59,102 nucleotides of DNA from Thermoanaerobaculia bacterium (GTDB lineage Bacteria > Acidobacteriota > Thermoanaerobaculia > Gp7-AA8): the NCBI GenBank assembly GCA_017883265.1, contig JADGNX010000003.1, positions 1-59,102 of the forward strand, written 5' to 3'. The translations under genes were made by a program, and so were the position numbers. The stretch's first letter is position 1. Each line of letters begins with the position of its first letter. The notes below the pieces were generated by a model. The model did not search any database. It saw only the letters and a list, made by a program, of their open reading frames with translations, and had not been told where the DNA came from. Below are positions 1 to 8,473 of the stretch, piece by piece.

Positions 1-146
1 GCGACCACCGCATGGCGATGTCGTTTGCCATAGCCGGCCTTGCTCGCGGTGGCGTCACGATTGCCGACGAGCAGGTCGTGGCCAAGTCGTATCCCCGTTT
101 CTGGAAGAGCCTCGACGAGTTGGTGGCCACGAGCGAGAAGGAATGA
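1..146 (+). CDS. aroA: 3-phosphoshikimate 1-carboxyvinyltransferase (EPSP synthase), C-terminal end only
   Basis: This is the last 47 codons of a gene that begins before the window; the reading frame is set by the GAC codon at position 3 and ends at TGA 144-146. The fragment opens with Asp-His-Arg-Met-Ala-Met and continues through a GG-V-T-I segment to a V-A-K-S-Y-P-x-F-W motif. Both are characteristic of the C-terminal lobe of AroA, where the DHR residues help bind phosphoenolpyruvate. AroA condenses shikimate-3-phosphate with PEP in the chorismate pathway. tyrA, which uses a chorismate product, lies about 12 kb away. Only the C-terminus is visible, so nothing can be said about the start or operon. 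Confidence 0.88.
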   Translation, partial: DHRMAMSFAIAGLARGGVTIADEQVVAKSYPRFWKSLDELVATSEKE

Positions 147-268
147 GCAACTGATCGGCGGTTGTGAGGGCCATGGCAGGATCTCGCGGTGCCCGGCGCC
201 CGAAAGCGGGCGCGGTCCGACTTGTGACGAGGCGGCCCCGTGGTGCGCCGATTGATAGAATGTCCCCG

Positions 269-316
269 ATGAGCTCCTCGCTGGACACGAGAGATTCTGC
301 GCTCTCGCTGTCATGA
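269..316 (+). other. Possible 15-codon leaderless upstream ORF
   Basis: A TAGAAT hexamer (256-261) is followed after 7 bases by ATG 269, which opens a 15-codon ORF ending at TGA 314-316, ten bases before the ATG of the CNNM/CorC gene. The spacing matches that seen between -10-like hexamers and real starts elsewhere in the window. The ORF could be a leader peptide coupling translation to the downstream gene, which has no Shine-Dalgarno of its own. No conservation can be judged here, so this is tentative. Confidence 0.3.
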
Positions 317-326
317 CGGCCGGCCG

Positions 327-1652
327 ATGACAGTCTGGTACCTCCTTCTCTCGCTGGTGTTCGTCATCGCGAACGGGCTCTTCGTCGCTGCTGAATTCGC
401 CATCGTCAAGGTTCGTCCCACCCAACTCGCGGAGCTGACGGCGGAGGGAAGCAGCCGGGCCCGGATGGCCCGCCGGATCGTCAAGAAGCTCGACTCCTAT
501 CTGTCGGCGACGCAGCTCGGCGTCACGCTGGCCTCGCTGGCCCTAGGCTGGGTCGGCGAGCCGGCTTTCGCCGATCTCCTCATCCCTCATCTCGCTGCAC
601 TCGGAGTCTCCTCGACAGCGGTCGCGCACTCCATTGCTGCGTCGGTCGCCTTCATCTTCATCTCGGCCCTTCACATCATCTTTGGCGAGCTCGGACCCAA
701 GTACATCGCCATCGATAAGCCGCTGGCCACCACGCTCTGGCTGGCTCATGTTCTTCGCGGCTTCTACCTTGCGATGTTCCCGATCATCTGGGTTCTCAAT
801 CACTCCTCGAATGCCATTCTCAAAGTGGTGGGGATCAAGCCGGCCGGGAAGGCGGACATGGCTCACTCCGAGGAAGAGCTTCGCCTGATCCTGGCCAGCT
901 CAGAGAAGGCTGGGGTGCTCTCAGAGCCCAACCGGGAGATCATCGAAGGAGTCTTCCAGTTCTCGCGACGTACGGCCCGTCAGATCATGGTGCCGCGGAC
1001 CGACGTGACCGTTCTCTCGACCATGAAGACCATCGAGGAGAACCTCGAGCTGATACGCACCTCGCGGCATACCCGCTATCCGCTCTGTGACGGGACTCTC
1101 GATCAGACCATCGGCCTCATTCATGTGAAAGACCTGATGCTCGCACAGCTCCGGGGCCCGGGCCGCAGCCTGATCGATCTCAAACGAGAGGTCTTGTTCG
1201 TCCCGGAGACCAGCACTGTGAATTCGCTCCTTCGTCAGTTCATCGAGCAGAGGACCCACATGGCGGTCATCCTCGACGAATACGGGGGCGCCTCCGGGAT
1301 CGTCTCACTGGAGAACGTGACCGAAGAGCTCTTCGGTCAGATCCAGGATGAGTTCGATCGAGAACGGCCCGAGATCGAACCTCTCGAGAACGGACGCTAC
1401 CGAGTGCGAGGGGACTACCTGATCGAGGATCTGGCCGATCGACTCGACATCCATGTCGGCGATCCCGATGAGGAGACCATCGGCGGCTACGTTTCCGCGC
1501 GCCTCGGTCAGGACGTGAAGCCTGGAGATCGTTGCCAGCTCGGCGAGCTATCGATCGAGGTTCTCGAGGCTGAGCGCTTCAGGATCCGGTGGGTGATGGT
1601 GGAGCGAAAGAGCCGCCCCGTCGATGGGGCCGCCGAGGCCGGTGGGCGATGA
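327..1652 (+). CDS. CNNM/CorC (TlyC-like) family membrane protein with CBS domains
   Basis: A 441-residue protein with the three-part architecture of the CNNM/CorC family. It has an N-terminal DUF21 transmembrane domain (roughly residues 1-190, several hydrophobic helices, with an N-G-L-F-V-A-A-E-F motif in the first helix). A CBS-domain pair follows (about 210-335, including M-V-P-R-T-D and the D-E-Y-G-G motif), then a C-terminal CorC_HlyC domain. Members of this inner-membrane family are linked to Mg2+/Co2+ export or homeostasis; the old annotation as hemolysin is unreliable. The ATG at 327 lacks a good Shine-Dalgarno and follows a short upstream ORF and a -10-like TAGAAT at 256-261. The family call is firm; the transported ion is inferred. 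Confidence 0.85.
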   Translation: MTVWYLLLSLVFVIANGLFVAAEFAIVKVRPTQLAELTAEGSSRARMARRIVKKLDSYLSATQLGVTLASLALGWVGEPAFADLLIPHLAALGVSSTAVAHSIAASVAFIFISALHIIFGELGPKYIAIDKPLATTLWLAHVLRGFYLAMFPIIWVLNHSSNAILKVVGIKPAGKADMAHSEEELRLILASSEKAGVLSEPNREIIEGVFQFSRRTARQIMVPRTDVTVLSTMKTIEENLELIRTSRHTRYPLCDGTLDQTIGLIHVKDLMLAQLRGPGRSLIDLKREVLFVPETSTVNSLLRQFIEQRTHMAVILDEYGGASGIVSLENVTEELFGQIQDEFDRERPEIEPLENGRYRVRGDYLIEDLADRLDIHVGDPDEETIGGYVSARLGQDVKPGDRCQLGELSIEVLEAERFRIRWVMVERKSRPVDGAAEAGGR

Positions 1653-1703
1653 GTCCACATACGGGCAGGATGAGAGGCGAGAATGCCTCGCCGGCGCCCG
1701 ATT

Positions 1704-1709
1704 TACAAT
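1704..1709 (+). promoter_or_regulatory. -10-like hexamer of the LOG-family gene
   Basis: TACAAT ends 7 bases before ATG 1717, placing the expected transcription start at or next to the start codon. No Shine-Dalgarno and no clear -35 are visible. This fits a leaderless transcript and decides between ATG 1708 and ATG 1717, because 1708 lies inside the hexamer. Confidence 0.5.
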
Positions 1710-1716
1710 GACTCCT

Positions 1717-2517
1717 ATGGAACCCAATGAGGATCAGGGGAAACTCAACATTCCCGGCAAACCGCGAGAGGCGCTCGAAGATCGAAAGCTTCTTGACCAT
1801 CCCAGCCGCGCAGAAACACTGCAGAGCGACTCATGGCGCGTCCTGCGAATCACGAGCGAGTTCGTGCAGGGGTTCGACTATCTGGCCGAGGTTTATCCGG
1901 CGGTATCGATCTTCGGCTCTGCTCGGACGAAGGTCGCCGATCGTTACTACAGTGCAGCGGTGGAAACGGCCGAGTTGATCGGGCGCGCCGGTTTCGCCAT
2001 CATCACCGGAGGCGGGTCCGGAATCATGGAAGCGGCGAACCAGGGCGCGCGGCAGGCCGGGGCGCTGTCGATCGGCTGCAACATCGAGCTGCCGTTCGAG
2101 CAGCAGATCAATCCGTATGTCGACAAAGCCATGACGTTCCGATACTTCTTCGTCCGGAAGACGATGTTCATCAAGTACTCCGAAGCGTTCGTGACCTTCC
2201 CCGGCGGCTTCGGCACCCTCGATGAGCTGATGGGCGCTCTGACGCTCATTCAGACCAAGAAGATCTCCGACTTCCCCGTCATCCTGTTCGGCTCCGAATA
2301 CTGGAGTGGACTGCTCGACTGGATGCGGAAGTTCGTGCTCTCGGCCAACAACATCACCCAGGAGGACGTCGACAACATTCACGTCGTCGACGAGCCGGCC
2401 CGGGTGAGGGACATCGTCCTGGAGTATCACGAGAAGGCGATGCGCCACAACGAAGGGAAGCGGGGCGGCGGCTTCGAGGGGGAGCCTGTCATGACCCCAC
2501 GCGGGGCTGACTCGTAA
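1717..2517 (+). CDS. LOG family protein (TIGR00730-type Rossmann fold)
   Basis: A 266-residue protein with the two hallmark motifs of the LOG/lysine-decarboxylase-like family: G-G-G-S-G-I-M at about residues 98-104 and P-G-G-F-G-T-L-D-E at about 162-170, preceded by a conserved F-V-R-K-T-M-F segment. Characterised members are cytokinin-riboside 5'-monophosphate phosphoribohydrolases or other nucleotide 5'-monophosphate nucleosidases; the bacterial substrate is often unknown. The open frame extends upstream to 1624 inside the CNNM gene. I chose ATG 1717 because a TACAAT hexamer ends 7 bases before it. It follows the CNNM gene by 64 bases but appears to have its own promoter. Confidence 0.85.
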   Translation: MEPNEDQGKLNIPGKPREALEDRKLLDHPSRAETLQSDSWRVLRITSEFVQGFDYLAEVYPAVSIFGSARTKVADRYYSAAVETAELIGRAGFAIITGGGSGIMEAANQGARQAGALSIGCNIELPFEQQINPYVDKAMTFRYFFVRKTMFIKYSEAFVTFPGGFGTLDELMGALTLIQTKKISDFPVILFGSEYWSGLLDWMRKFVLSANNITQEDVDNIHVVDEPARVRDIVLEYHEKAMRHNEGKRGGGFEGEPVMTPRGADS

Positions 2518-2667
2518 TCCTTCTGTTCGATTTTGCGGCCTTCGCCTCCGCGCGCTCGCTGCGGTAGAGCTGCAAGCGTGATAGCCCGGTTACCTCAGGT
2601 AAATCGTGGGTTGACAAAGAGATACTCTTCGCCGCACTTTGTTCGTGACAAGGGAGTACCGAGTGGC

Positions 2668-3648
2668 GTGACCAGATTTTTTCTTGGAGTCGACGGCGGT
2701 GGATCGAAAACGGCGGCGCTCGTCGTCGATGAATCGATGCGGCGCCACGGTGGGGGCCTGGCTGGAGGATCGAACCACCTGCGCGTGGGGATCGAACTGG
2801 CTACCCGGAACGTCGAACGGGCCATCAACATCGCGCTGGTGGAGGCCGAGATCCCGATCACACAGATCGAATTTGCCTATTGCGGCATCGCCGGCTCGGA
2901 TCATCCGGTGCATCGACAGAAGGTCGTCGAGGCGCTGAGCGTCTTCTTTCCGCGCGGCAATTTCACGGTCGACAATGATGCTCGCATCGCCCTGACCGGA
3001 GCCATCGGCTGGAATCCGGGAGTGGTCGTGATCGCCGGCACCGGCTCGGTGGCCTTCGGCAGGAACGCCGAAGGCCAGGAGGCCCGTGCCGGCGGATGGG
3101 GACCGACCATCGGCGACGAAGGGAGCGGATACGCCATTGCGCGCGTCGGTCTCTCCGCCGTGGTTCGCGCGTTCGACGGTCGTTCTCCGGCCACGAAGAT
3201 GACCGACATCCTCTGTCAACGGTACAACATGTGTCACCCGGCCGATCTCCCGCGCGTCATCTATGCGCCCGACACCCATTCAGACGACATCGCCGTCTAC
3301 TGCCGGATGGTCATCGAGGCGGCCGAGGCCGACGACACCATCGCCAAGAGGATCCTCGACAACGCGGGGCGCGAGCTGGCCAGGAGTGCCATCGCCGTGT
3401 CACGAAAGCTGGAGATGCTCGACCATCCGATCATCGTGGCCTACGTGGGGGGCGCCTTCAACGCCGGCCGCTTCGTGCTCGATCCGATGAACGAAGTGCT
3501 GCTCGAGCAGGCACCGCTGGCAAAGCTGCAGCCGCCTCTGCACACCCCCGTCGAGGGCGCCGCCATGATGGCGCTGCGCGGTCCTGGCGGGCCGAGGCCT
3601 ACGCGAGACGCCATCGTGGGTGGTGGTAGCCGGGGGACGACTCCGTAG
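2668..3648 (+). CDS. BadF/BadG/BcrA/BcrD-family ATPase, N-acetylglucosamine kinase-like
   Basis: A 326-residue ASKHA-fold protein. The phosphate-1 motif D-G-G-G-S-K-T lies at residues 9-15, the phosphate-2 motif G-T-G-S-V-A-F-G near residue 130, and a G-G-x-x-N-A-G segment near the C-terminus. This length and layout match single-domain GlcNAc kinases of the BadF family, which phosphorylate aminosugars salvaged from peptidoglycan or chitin. The GTG at 2668 is preceded by AGGGAG at 2651-2656 and begins right at the conserved fold; the longer open frame from 2533 adds an unconserved stretch. Sugar specificity cannot be read from sequence. No peptidoglycan-recycling neighbour is present apart from a lytic transglycosylase 20 kb away. 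Confidence 0.78.
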   Translation: MTRFFLGVDGGGSKTAALVVDESMRRHGGGLAGGSNHLRVGIELATRNVERAINIALVEAEIPITQIEFAYCGIAGSDHPVHRQKVVEALSVFFPRGNFTVDNDARIALTGAIGWNPGVVVIAGTGSVAFGRNAEGQEARAGGWGPTIGDEGSGYAIARVGLSAVVRAFDGRSPATKMTDILCQRYNMCHPADLPRVIYAPDTHSDDIAVYCRMVIEAAEADDTIAKRILDNAGRELARSAIAVSRKLEMLDHPIIVAYVGGAFNAGRFVLDPMNEVLLEQAPLAKLQPPLHTPVEGAAMMALRGPGGPRPTRDAIVGGGSRGTTP

Positions 3649-3651
3649 TCC

Positions 3652-4314
3652 TTAGAACCGAAGCGACAGGCCGCCCGAGAAAATTACCGGATTGATCTTC
3701 ACCTTTTGCGACTGGTTTGGACCGGTGGCGAAGACGGCGTCGGCCGAGGACTTGACCGGAACGTACTTGCCGTCGGCGACCAGGGCCAGGTTCTTCGACA
3801 GGGCGAAGCCGATTCCGGCATTGAGCACCAGACCGGCGTCGTTCTTGAAGTTGATGTTGCGAACCCCGAGGTTGCCGACGTCATTGATGTTGGAGAGATT
3901 GTCGAACAGGACGTAAGCCGCCCCTGCCCCGATGTACGGATCGACCGTGGCGTTCGGCGCGAAATGAAACTGCAGGACGCCGGTGATGGGGATCATCTTG
4001 ACCGTCCCCAGGTTGCCGCTGGTCGGCGCGGCCGCGTGCGATCGGAACTGGGCGTCGGGCCGGACTTCCGAGGCTGCGAATTCCGTCGAGATGTGATCTC
4101 CCCAGAAGATATTCGCGGCGATCCCGTAACCCATCTTCGAGTTGAAGCTGATGTCGAAGGGCTGATTGGGATTGGTGGCGTTGAAGGTGCCGCTGCTGTT
4201 CGGATCGACCCAGCTGACCATGCCGGTCAGATCGAACGTGCGGTCCGCGGCGAGAGTTGGGTATGCGGCCAGGATCAGAATTGCTGCGGTTGCTGCAAGG
4301 CGAAACAGTTTCAT
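3652..4314 (-). CDS. OmpW-like outer-membrane beta-barrel protein
   Basis: A 220-residue exported protein. Residues 1-22 form a signal peptide (MKLFR, hydrophobic core, cleavage near Y-P-T-L-A-A-D). The mature part alternates short amphipathic strands, includes a conserved Y-I-G-A-G-A-A-Y-V segment typical of OmpW/OprG-like eight-strand barrels, and ends in L-S-L-R-F with the terminal Phe expected for BAM recognition. It probably forms a small hydrophobic-solute channel or structural barrel. The start at 4314 has a strong GGAGG eight bases upstream. It is convergent with the kinase gene (3 bases between stops) and downstream of secA on the same strand, with a 197-base gap. This is direct evidence for a diderm envelope. 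Confidence 0.78.
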   Translation of the reverse strand: MKLFRLAATAAILILAAYPTLAADRTFDLTGMVSWVDPNSSGTFNATNPNQPFDISFNSKMGYGIAANIFWGDHISTEFAASEVRPDAQFRSHAAAPTSGNLGTVKMIPITGVLQFHFAPNATVDPYIGAGAAYVLFDNLSNINDVGNLGVRNINFKNDAGLVLNAGIGFALSKNLALVADGKYVPVKSSADAVFATGPNQSQKVKINPVIFSGGLSLRF

Positions 4315-4486
4315 TAGACATCCTCCCGTTTGATTACGACGGGAGTCGTCCATAGCAAAAGAGCCGCCTGATCTTCTTACGGCCGCGGCCGGTTGGTGGC
4401 TGGGGAGCCTTCCGGAGTGCCGTCAATGCATGAGGCTGCCGGAACCGGCATTCACTGCCGCTGAGGCGTAACGCGCACCCGGAGTC

Positions 4487-4507
4487 GGAGCGGACGACCG
4501 CCGCTCC
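4487..4507. other. GC-rich hairpin between secA and the OmpW-like gene
   Basis: Perfect 7-bp inverted repeat GGAGCGG / CCGCTCC around a 7-base loop, starting five bases beyond the secA stop codon. It could stabilise the secA 3' end, or be a remnant of the GGAGCGGCGG palindromic repeat family seen elsewhere in the window. No T-run follows on either strand, so I do not call it an intrinsic terminator. Confidence 0.35.
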
Positions 4508-4511
4508 GCGA

Positions 4512-7229
4512 TCAGGCCGCGGTGCCGTGACATTTCTTATACTTTTTCCCCGAACCGCAGGGACAGGGGTCGTTCCGACCGACCTTAGCCTCGCGACGCT
4601 TGAGCGTCTGGGGCATCTCTTTGGGCGCTCCTGAGAAGGTCAGTTGCTGCCGCGGCGGGGCGGGCATGACTCGCTGAGGCTTCTCGTCCTCGCGCTCCAC
4701 GACCACGTCGATTTTCCAGAGGTATTTGACGACGCGATCCTGGATGCGCTCCATCATCGACTGGAAGAGATCGAACGATTCCTTCTTGTACTCGATGAGC
4801 GGATCACGCTGGCCGTAGCCGCGCAGTCCGATTCCTTCCTTGAGGTGATCGAGAACGAGCAGGTGATCTTTCCACTGCTGATCGATGACCTGGAGGAGGA
4901 GATATTTCTCGTGAAGGCGCATCATCGGCTCGCCGACTTCGGCCTCTTTCGCCTCGTACCGGGCCCGCACCATCTCGACGATCTCAGCCTTGAGCTGCTC
5001 ATGCGGTGTGTGGGCAAGGTCGAACTGTTTCGTCCGGATGTCGACGCCGAAGAAGTCGAACAACTCTGCCTTCAGCTCGTTTTCCTGAATCTCTTCCTTG
5101 GCATCCTCCGGTACGTGGGTCTCCACGAGATAATCGACGATGTCCTCGGCGGCATTGAGGATGTACTCGCGTCCTTCGCGACCTTCCAGAATGCTGCGCC
5201 GCAGCGTGTAGATCGACTCACGCTGCTTGTTCATGACGTCGTCGTATTCGAGGAGGTGTTTGCGGGCCTCGAAGTTGCGCCCTTCGACCTGCTTCTGCGC
5301 CCGCTCGATGGCACGGCTGACCATGCCATGCTCGATGGGAACGCCTTCCTCCATCCCGAGACGCTGCATCAGACCGGAGATCCGATCGGATCCGAAGATG
5401 CGCATCAGATCGTCTTCCAGTGAGAGATAGAAACGGCTCGAGCCGGGGTCGCCCTGGCGGCCTGATCGGCCGCGAAGCTGGTTGTCGATGCGTCGCGACT
5501 CGTGGCGCTCAGTGCCTATGATGTGCAGTCCACCGGCGGCAACGACCTCTTTGTGGTCGGCGTCCCACTTCTCGCGGATCTCGGTCTCGATGGCCAGTCG
5601 CTCGGCGGGATCGGCTACGTCACGAGTCTTCTGCTGAGCCGCGAACTCCGGATTGCCGCCGAGGAGAATGTCTGTTCCACGCCCGGCCATGTTCGTGGCG
5701 ATCGTCACGGCACTGATGCGCCCGGCCTGAGCCACGATCTCGGCCTCACGCTCGTGATACTTGGCGTTGAGGACGACGTGAGGGACGCCCTCGCGCTTGA
5801 GGAGGCTTCCAAGGTGCTCGGAGCGCTCGATGGAGATCGTGCCGACCAGGGTCGGCTGACCGTTCGAATGCTTGACCTTGATCTCGTCGACGATGGCCTT
5901 GAACTTCTCTTCCTCAGTACGGAAGACGAGGTCGGCCTGATCCTTCCGCACCATCGGACGGTTGGGCGGGATGACGACGACCTCGAGCTTATAGATGTTG
6001 TCGAACTCGGCAGCCTCGGTATCGGCTGTACCGGTCATGCCGGCCAGCTTCTCGTACATCCGGAAGTAGTTCTGGAAGGTGATGGTGGCCAGAGTCTGGT
6101 TCTCGGCCTCGATGCGCACACCCTCCTTCGCTTCCACGGCCTGATGCAGACCGTCGGACCAGCGGCGGCCCGGCATGAGCCGGCCGGTGAATTCATCGAC
6201 GATGATGACCTCGCCGTCCTTGACCACATATTCGACGTCGAGCTTGTAGAGCGTGTGTGCACGAAGAGCCTGATTGACGTGGTGCAGCGCGTCCATGTTC
6301 GAAGGGTCGTAGAGGTTCTCGATGCCCAGCAGCTTCTCGGCGTGGAGCACCCCCTCTTCGGTCAGGACGGACTGGTGTTGTTTCTCATCGATCTGATAGT
6401 CGGTCTCCGCGATGAGACGGGGGACGATGCGGTCCACCTTGTAGTACTGGTCGACCGACTCCTCGGACGGGCCGCTGATGATGAGTGGAGTGCGGGCCTC
6501 GTCGATCAGAATCGAGTCGACTTCATCGACGATGCCGAAGACATGGCTGCGCTGCACCATGGCCTCGAGATCGAACTTCATGTTGTCGCGGAGGTAATCG
6601 AACCCGAACTCGTTGTTCGTTCCGTAGGTCACGTCGCTGCCGTAAGCCTCCTGCCGCTCGCGATCGCCGAAGTGGTTCTGGATGACGCCGACCGTGAGGC
6701 CGAGGAAACGATAGAGGCGGCCCATCCACTCAGAGTCGCGGCGGGCAAGGTAATCGTTGACGGTGACGACGTGCACTCCACGCCCTGTCAGCGAGTTGAG
6801 GTAGACCGGGAGGGTGGCAACCAGTGTCTTCCCTTCACCCGTCTTCATCTCGGCGATCCTGCCGTTGTGCAGGACGATCCCGCCGATGAGCTGAACGTCG
6901 AAATGACGCATGTTGAGGATGCGCTTGCCGCCTTCGCGGCAGACGGCGAAAGCCTCCGGCAGGAGGGCGTCGAGCGCTGCCTTGAGGTCATCCTTGGCCG
7001 CTTTGACCGCCATTTCATCGCGAGGAACTTCGCGTTGCGCGGCTTCGAGGGCCTCGACGACCGGGCGGAGGCGTTGGCGGAACTCCACGGTCTTCGCGCG
7101 CAGGCCCTCGTCTGAGAGGCGGGATGTCTCCGGTTCCAGGGCGTTGATTTGAGCTACGACGGGCAACATCCGCTTGACGTCGCGCTCGTGTTGCGAGCCG
7201 AACAGGGTGGTCAATACTTTATTTATCAT
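4512..7229 (-). CDS. secA: Preprotein translocase ATPase SecA
   Basis: A 905-residue SecA, the cytosolic/peripheral ATPase that drives unfolded proteins through SecYEG. Visible landmarks are the Walker A motif M-K-T-G-E-G-K-T (about residue 130), the [15 protein letters not shown] helicase segment, [29 protein letters not shown], and the C-terminal zinc-binding SEC-C tail [13 protein letters not shown]. An insertion of roughly 25 charged residues (about 60-85) precedes the Walker A motif compared with E. coli SecA. The open frame extends to 7355, but M-I-N-K-V-L at 7229 is the canonical N-terminus. A REP-like palindrome sits in the upstream gap. Confidence 0.97.
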   Translation of the reverse strand: MINKVLTTLFGSQHERDVKRMLPVVAQINALEPETSRLSDEGLRAKTVEFRQRLRPVVEALEAAQREVPRDEMAVKAAKDDLKAALDALLPEAFAVCREGGKRILNMRHFDVQLIGGIVLHNGRIAEMKTGEGKTLVATLPVYLNSLTGRGVHVVTVNDYLARRDSEWMGRLYRFLGLTVGVIQNHFGDRERQEAYGSDVTYGTNNEFGFDYLRDNMKFDLEAMVQRSHVFGIVDEVDSILIDEARTPLIISGPSEESVDQYYKVDRIVPRLIAETDYQIDEKQHQSVLTEEGVLHAEKLLGIENLYDPSNMDALHHVNQALRAHTLYKLDVEYVVKDGEVIIVDEFTGRLMPGRRWSDGLHQAVEAKEGVRIEAENQTLATITFQNYFRMYEKLAGMTGTADTEAAEFDNIYKLEVVVIPPNRPMVRKDQADLVFRTEEEKFKAIVDEIKVKHSNGQPTLVGTISIERSEHLGSLLKREGVPHVVLNAKYHEREAEIVAQAGRISAVTIATNMAGRGTDILLGGNPEFAAQQKTRDVADPAERLAIETEIREKWDADHKEVVAAGGLHIIGTERHESRRIDNQLRGRSGRQGDPGSSRFYLSLEDDLMRIFGSDRISGLMQRLGMEEGVPIEHGMVSRAIERAQKQVEGRNFEARKHLLEYDDVMNKQRESIYTLRRSILEGREGREYILNAAEDIVDYLVETHVPEDAKEEIQENELKAELFDFFGVDIRTKQFDLAHTPHEQLKAEIVEMVRARYEAKEAEVGEPMMRLHEKYLLLQVIDQQWKDHLLVLDHLKEGIGLRGYGQRDPLIEYKKESFDLFQSMMERIQDRVVKYLWKIDVVVEREDEKPQRVMPAPPRQQLTFSGAPKEMPQTLKRREAKVGRNDPCPCGSGKKYKKCHGTAA

Positions 7230-7368
7230 TCGAGAAGAGCCTTTATTTCGAAGTGCGGCGGCTGGATGCTGCCACGGGCCGCAAGTGCCGGAGCGGCAAA
7301 CGGGTAGCCTATCAAACGAAGAACATGCCAACAACAATCCCGGACGCGCCGCCATGGATCGACGGCCA

Positions 7369-7403
7369 AATGGAGCGGCGGCCGCCTCGGCCGCCGGAGA
7401 GGG
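7369..7403 (+). repeat. Single REP-like palindrome (GGAGCGGCGG family)
   Basis: TGGAGCGGCGGCCGCCTCGG, followed by CCGCCGG and a GAGAGGG tail, closely matches one arm of the 87-89 bp elements at 37198-37286 and 42009-42095, here in the opposite orientation. It contains a self-complementary core (GGCGGCCGCC and CGGCCG). It lies in the 205-base gap between secA and the M50 protease gene. No second arm is present. Confidence 0.65.
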
Positions 7404-7434
7404 TGGCTGAGCCTGTACAGCGCGAGTTCGCGGC

Positions 7435-8376
7435 TCAGACCCGAAGAGCCTGCAGGCGATCGTAGGTCATCATCGCCTGATGCCCCAGGAAGACCACGAT
7501 CGCGAAGTAGGCCAGAGCGATAGTGATCCGCTGGGCAGCGGTCAGCGCGTAGAAGTCGCTCTCTTTCTCGTGCACGATCGAGTTGTAGACCTGGAAAGCC
7601 GACAGAATCAGGATCAGAACGAGCAGGGGATTGTGCTGGCGGACCGTCTTGTAGACGAGGATGGCCCCGCCAAACAGCCACATCCACTTGCTGACCGCAC
7701 CTGAAATGCGTCCGCCGTCGAGCGGTCCGACCGGCAGGAGGTTGAGCAGATTGATGAGAAACCCTGCAAAGGCGATGGCCAGGAATAGTGGTTTGTCGCT
7801 CCATTTGAAGATCTGCAGTGAGACCAGACAGGCCAGGGTGCCGGCGATCGGACCGGCCAGCCCGATCTGTGCGTCGACGTAAGCCGAGCGCGGCTGATCC
7901 TTCAGCGTCACCGCTCCGCCGACGAACGGGATGAAGACCATCATGCCGGTGCGCAGGCCCTTGGCGCGGATGATGAGCGCGTGTCCCAGCTCGTGGATCA
8001 CAGTGATCAGAACAAAGCCGAGGACGAAACCGAACGGCATCTTGACCGCGTAGGCGGCGATGGTGACGACCATGGAGACGGCGGCGACAGCGAACTGCAT
8101 GGCCCCGAATCCTTCGAACGGATTGACGAGCAGCAGCTTGAATTTCGCCAGAAGAAGAAAGATCACCGCTTTGAGCTTGAGCAGAACCACGCCGATCGTG
8201 ACGAAGGCGCCGGAGATGATCTTCCATACGCCTCGGCGCGCCGGCAGAGGGTCCGGGGCCGAGGAGCCCGCGATCTGAGGCGAAAGCGTTGAAGGCGCCA
8301 CGGGCAGTGGAACCGGCGTCGAGGGGTCGGCGGCGGTTTCGGGAGCAGTCTCCGTACGGATGGCGGAGGATGGCAT
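7435..8376 (-). CDS. Site-2 protease family (M50) membrane metalloprotease
   Basis: A 313-residue polytopic protein with the zinc-ligand motif H-E-L-G-H at residues 128-132 and a second motif [12 protein letters not shown], where the Asp is the third ligand expected of M50 proteases. Hydrophobic helices surround both motifs, and the first ~50 residues are Pro/Ala/Thr-rich and probably cytosolic. M50 proteases cleave transmembrane helices of anti-sigma factors or signal peptides. No PDZ domain is seen, unlike RseP, so it fits the shorter stand-alone site-2 protease group. It has no obvious sigma/anti-sigma neighbour; the substrate is unknown. A frameshifted open frame extends over it to 8392 and is spurious. 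Confidence 0.85.
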   Translation of the reverse strand: MPSSAIRTETAPETAADPSTPVPLPVAPSTLSPQIAGSSAPDPLPARRGVWKIISGAFVTIGVVLLKLKAVIFLLLAKFKLLLVNPFEGFGAMQFAVAAVSMVVTIAAYAVKMPFGFVLGFVLITVIHELGHALIIRAKGLRTGMMVFIPFVGGAVTLKDQPRSAYVDAQIGLAGPIAGTLACLVSLQIFKWSDKPLFLAIAFAGFLINLLNLLPVGPLDGGRISGAVSKWMWLFGGAILVYKTVRQHNPLLVLILILSAFQVYNSIVHEKESDFYALTAAQRITIALAYFAIVVFLGHQAMMTYDRLQALRV

Positions 8377-8461
8377 TGACGGTGATCTTCACAACGCCGG
8401 CACCGTGATGTTATTCCGGCTTTGCGGCGATCTGTGACCGATTCTCGCTCCTCTCGTCTGC

Positions 8462-8467
8462 GACAAT
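8462..8467 (+). promoter_or_regulatory. -10-like hexamer before the phosphatase-superfamily gene
   Basis: GACAAT ends 6 bases before the GTG start at 8474, with no Shine-Dalgarno between. The spacing puts the predicted transcription start at the GTG itself. Confidence 0.4.
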
Positions 8468-8473
8468 ACAGCT

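Noticed and set aside
1598-1660. Further copy of the GGAGCGGCGG repeat at the CNNM 3' end
   Set aside because: Only scattered GTGGAGCG and GGCCGCCGAGG matches occur, within coding sequence; similarity is too weak to call.
2611-2640. TTGACA promoter before the NagK-like kinase
   Set aside because: TTGACA is present at 2611-2616, but no acceptable -10 lies 16-18 bases downstream.
5502-7115. 537-residue open frame opposite secA
   Set aside because: It is a long antisense frame created by secA codon usage; it has no recognisable domain and no start signals. The same applies to the long antisense frames over yfhO (10866-12176), the phosphatase gene (25199-26644), mprF (51285-53129), nadE (53532-55412) and the TPR gene (56631-57953).
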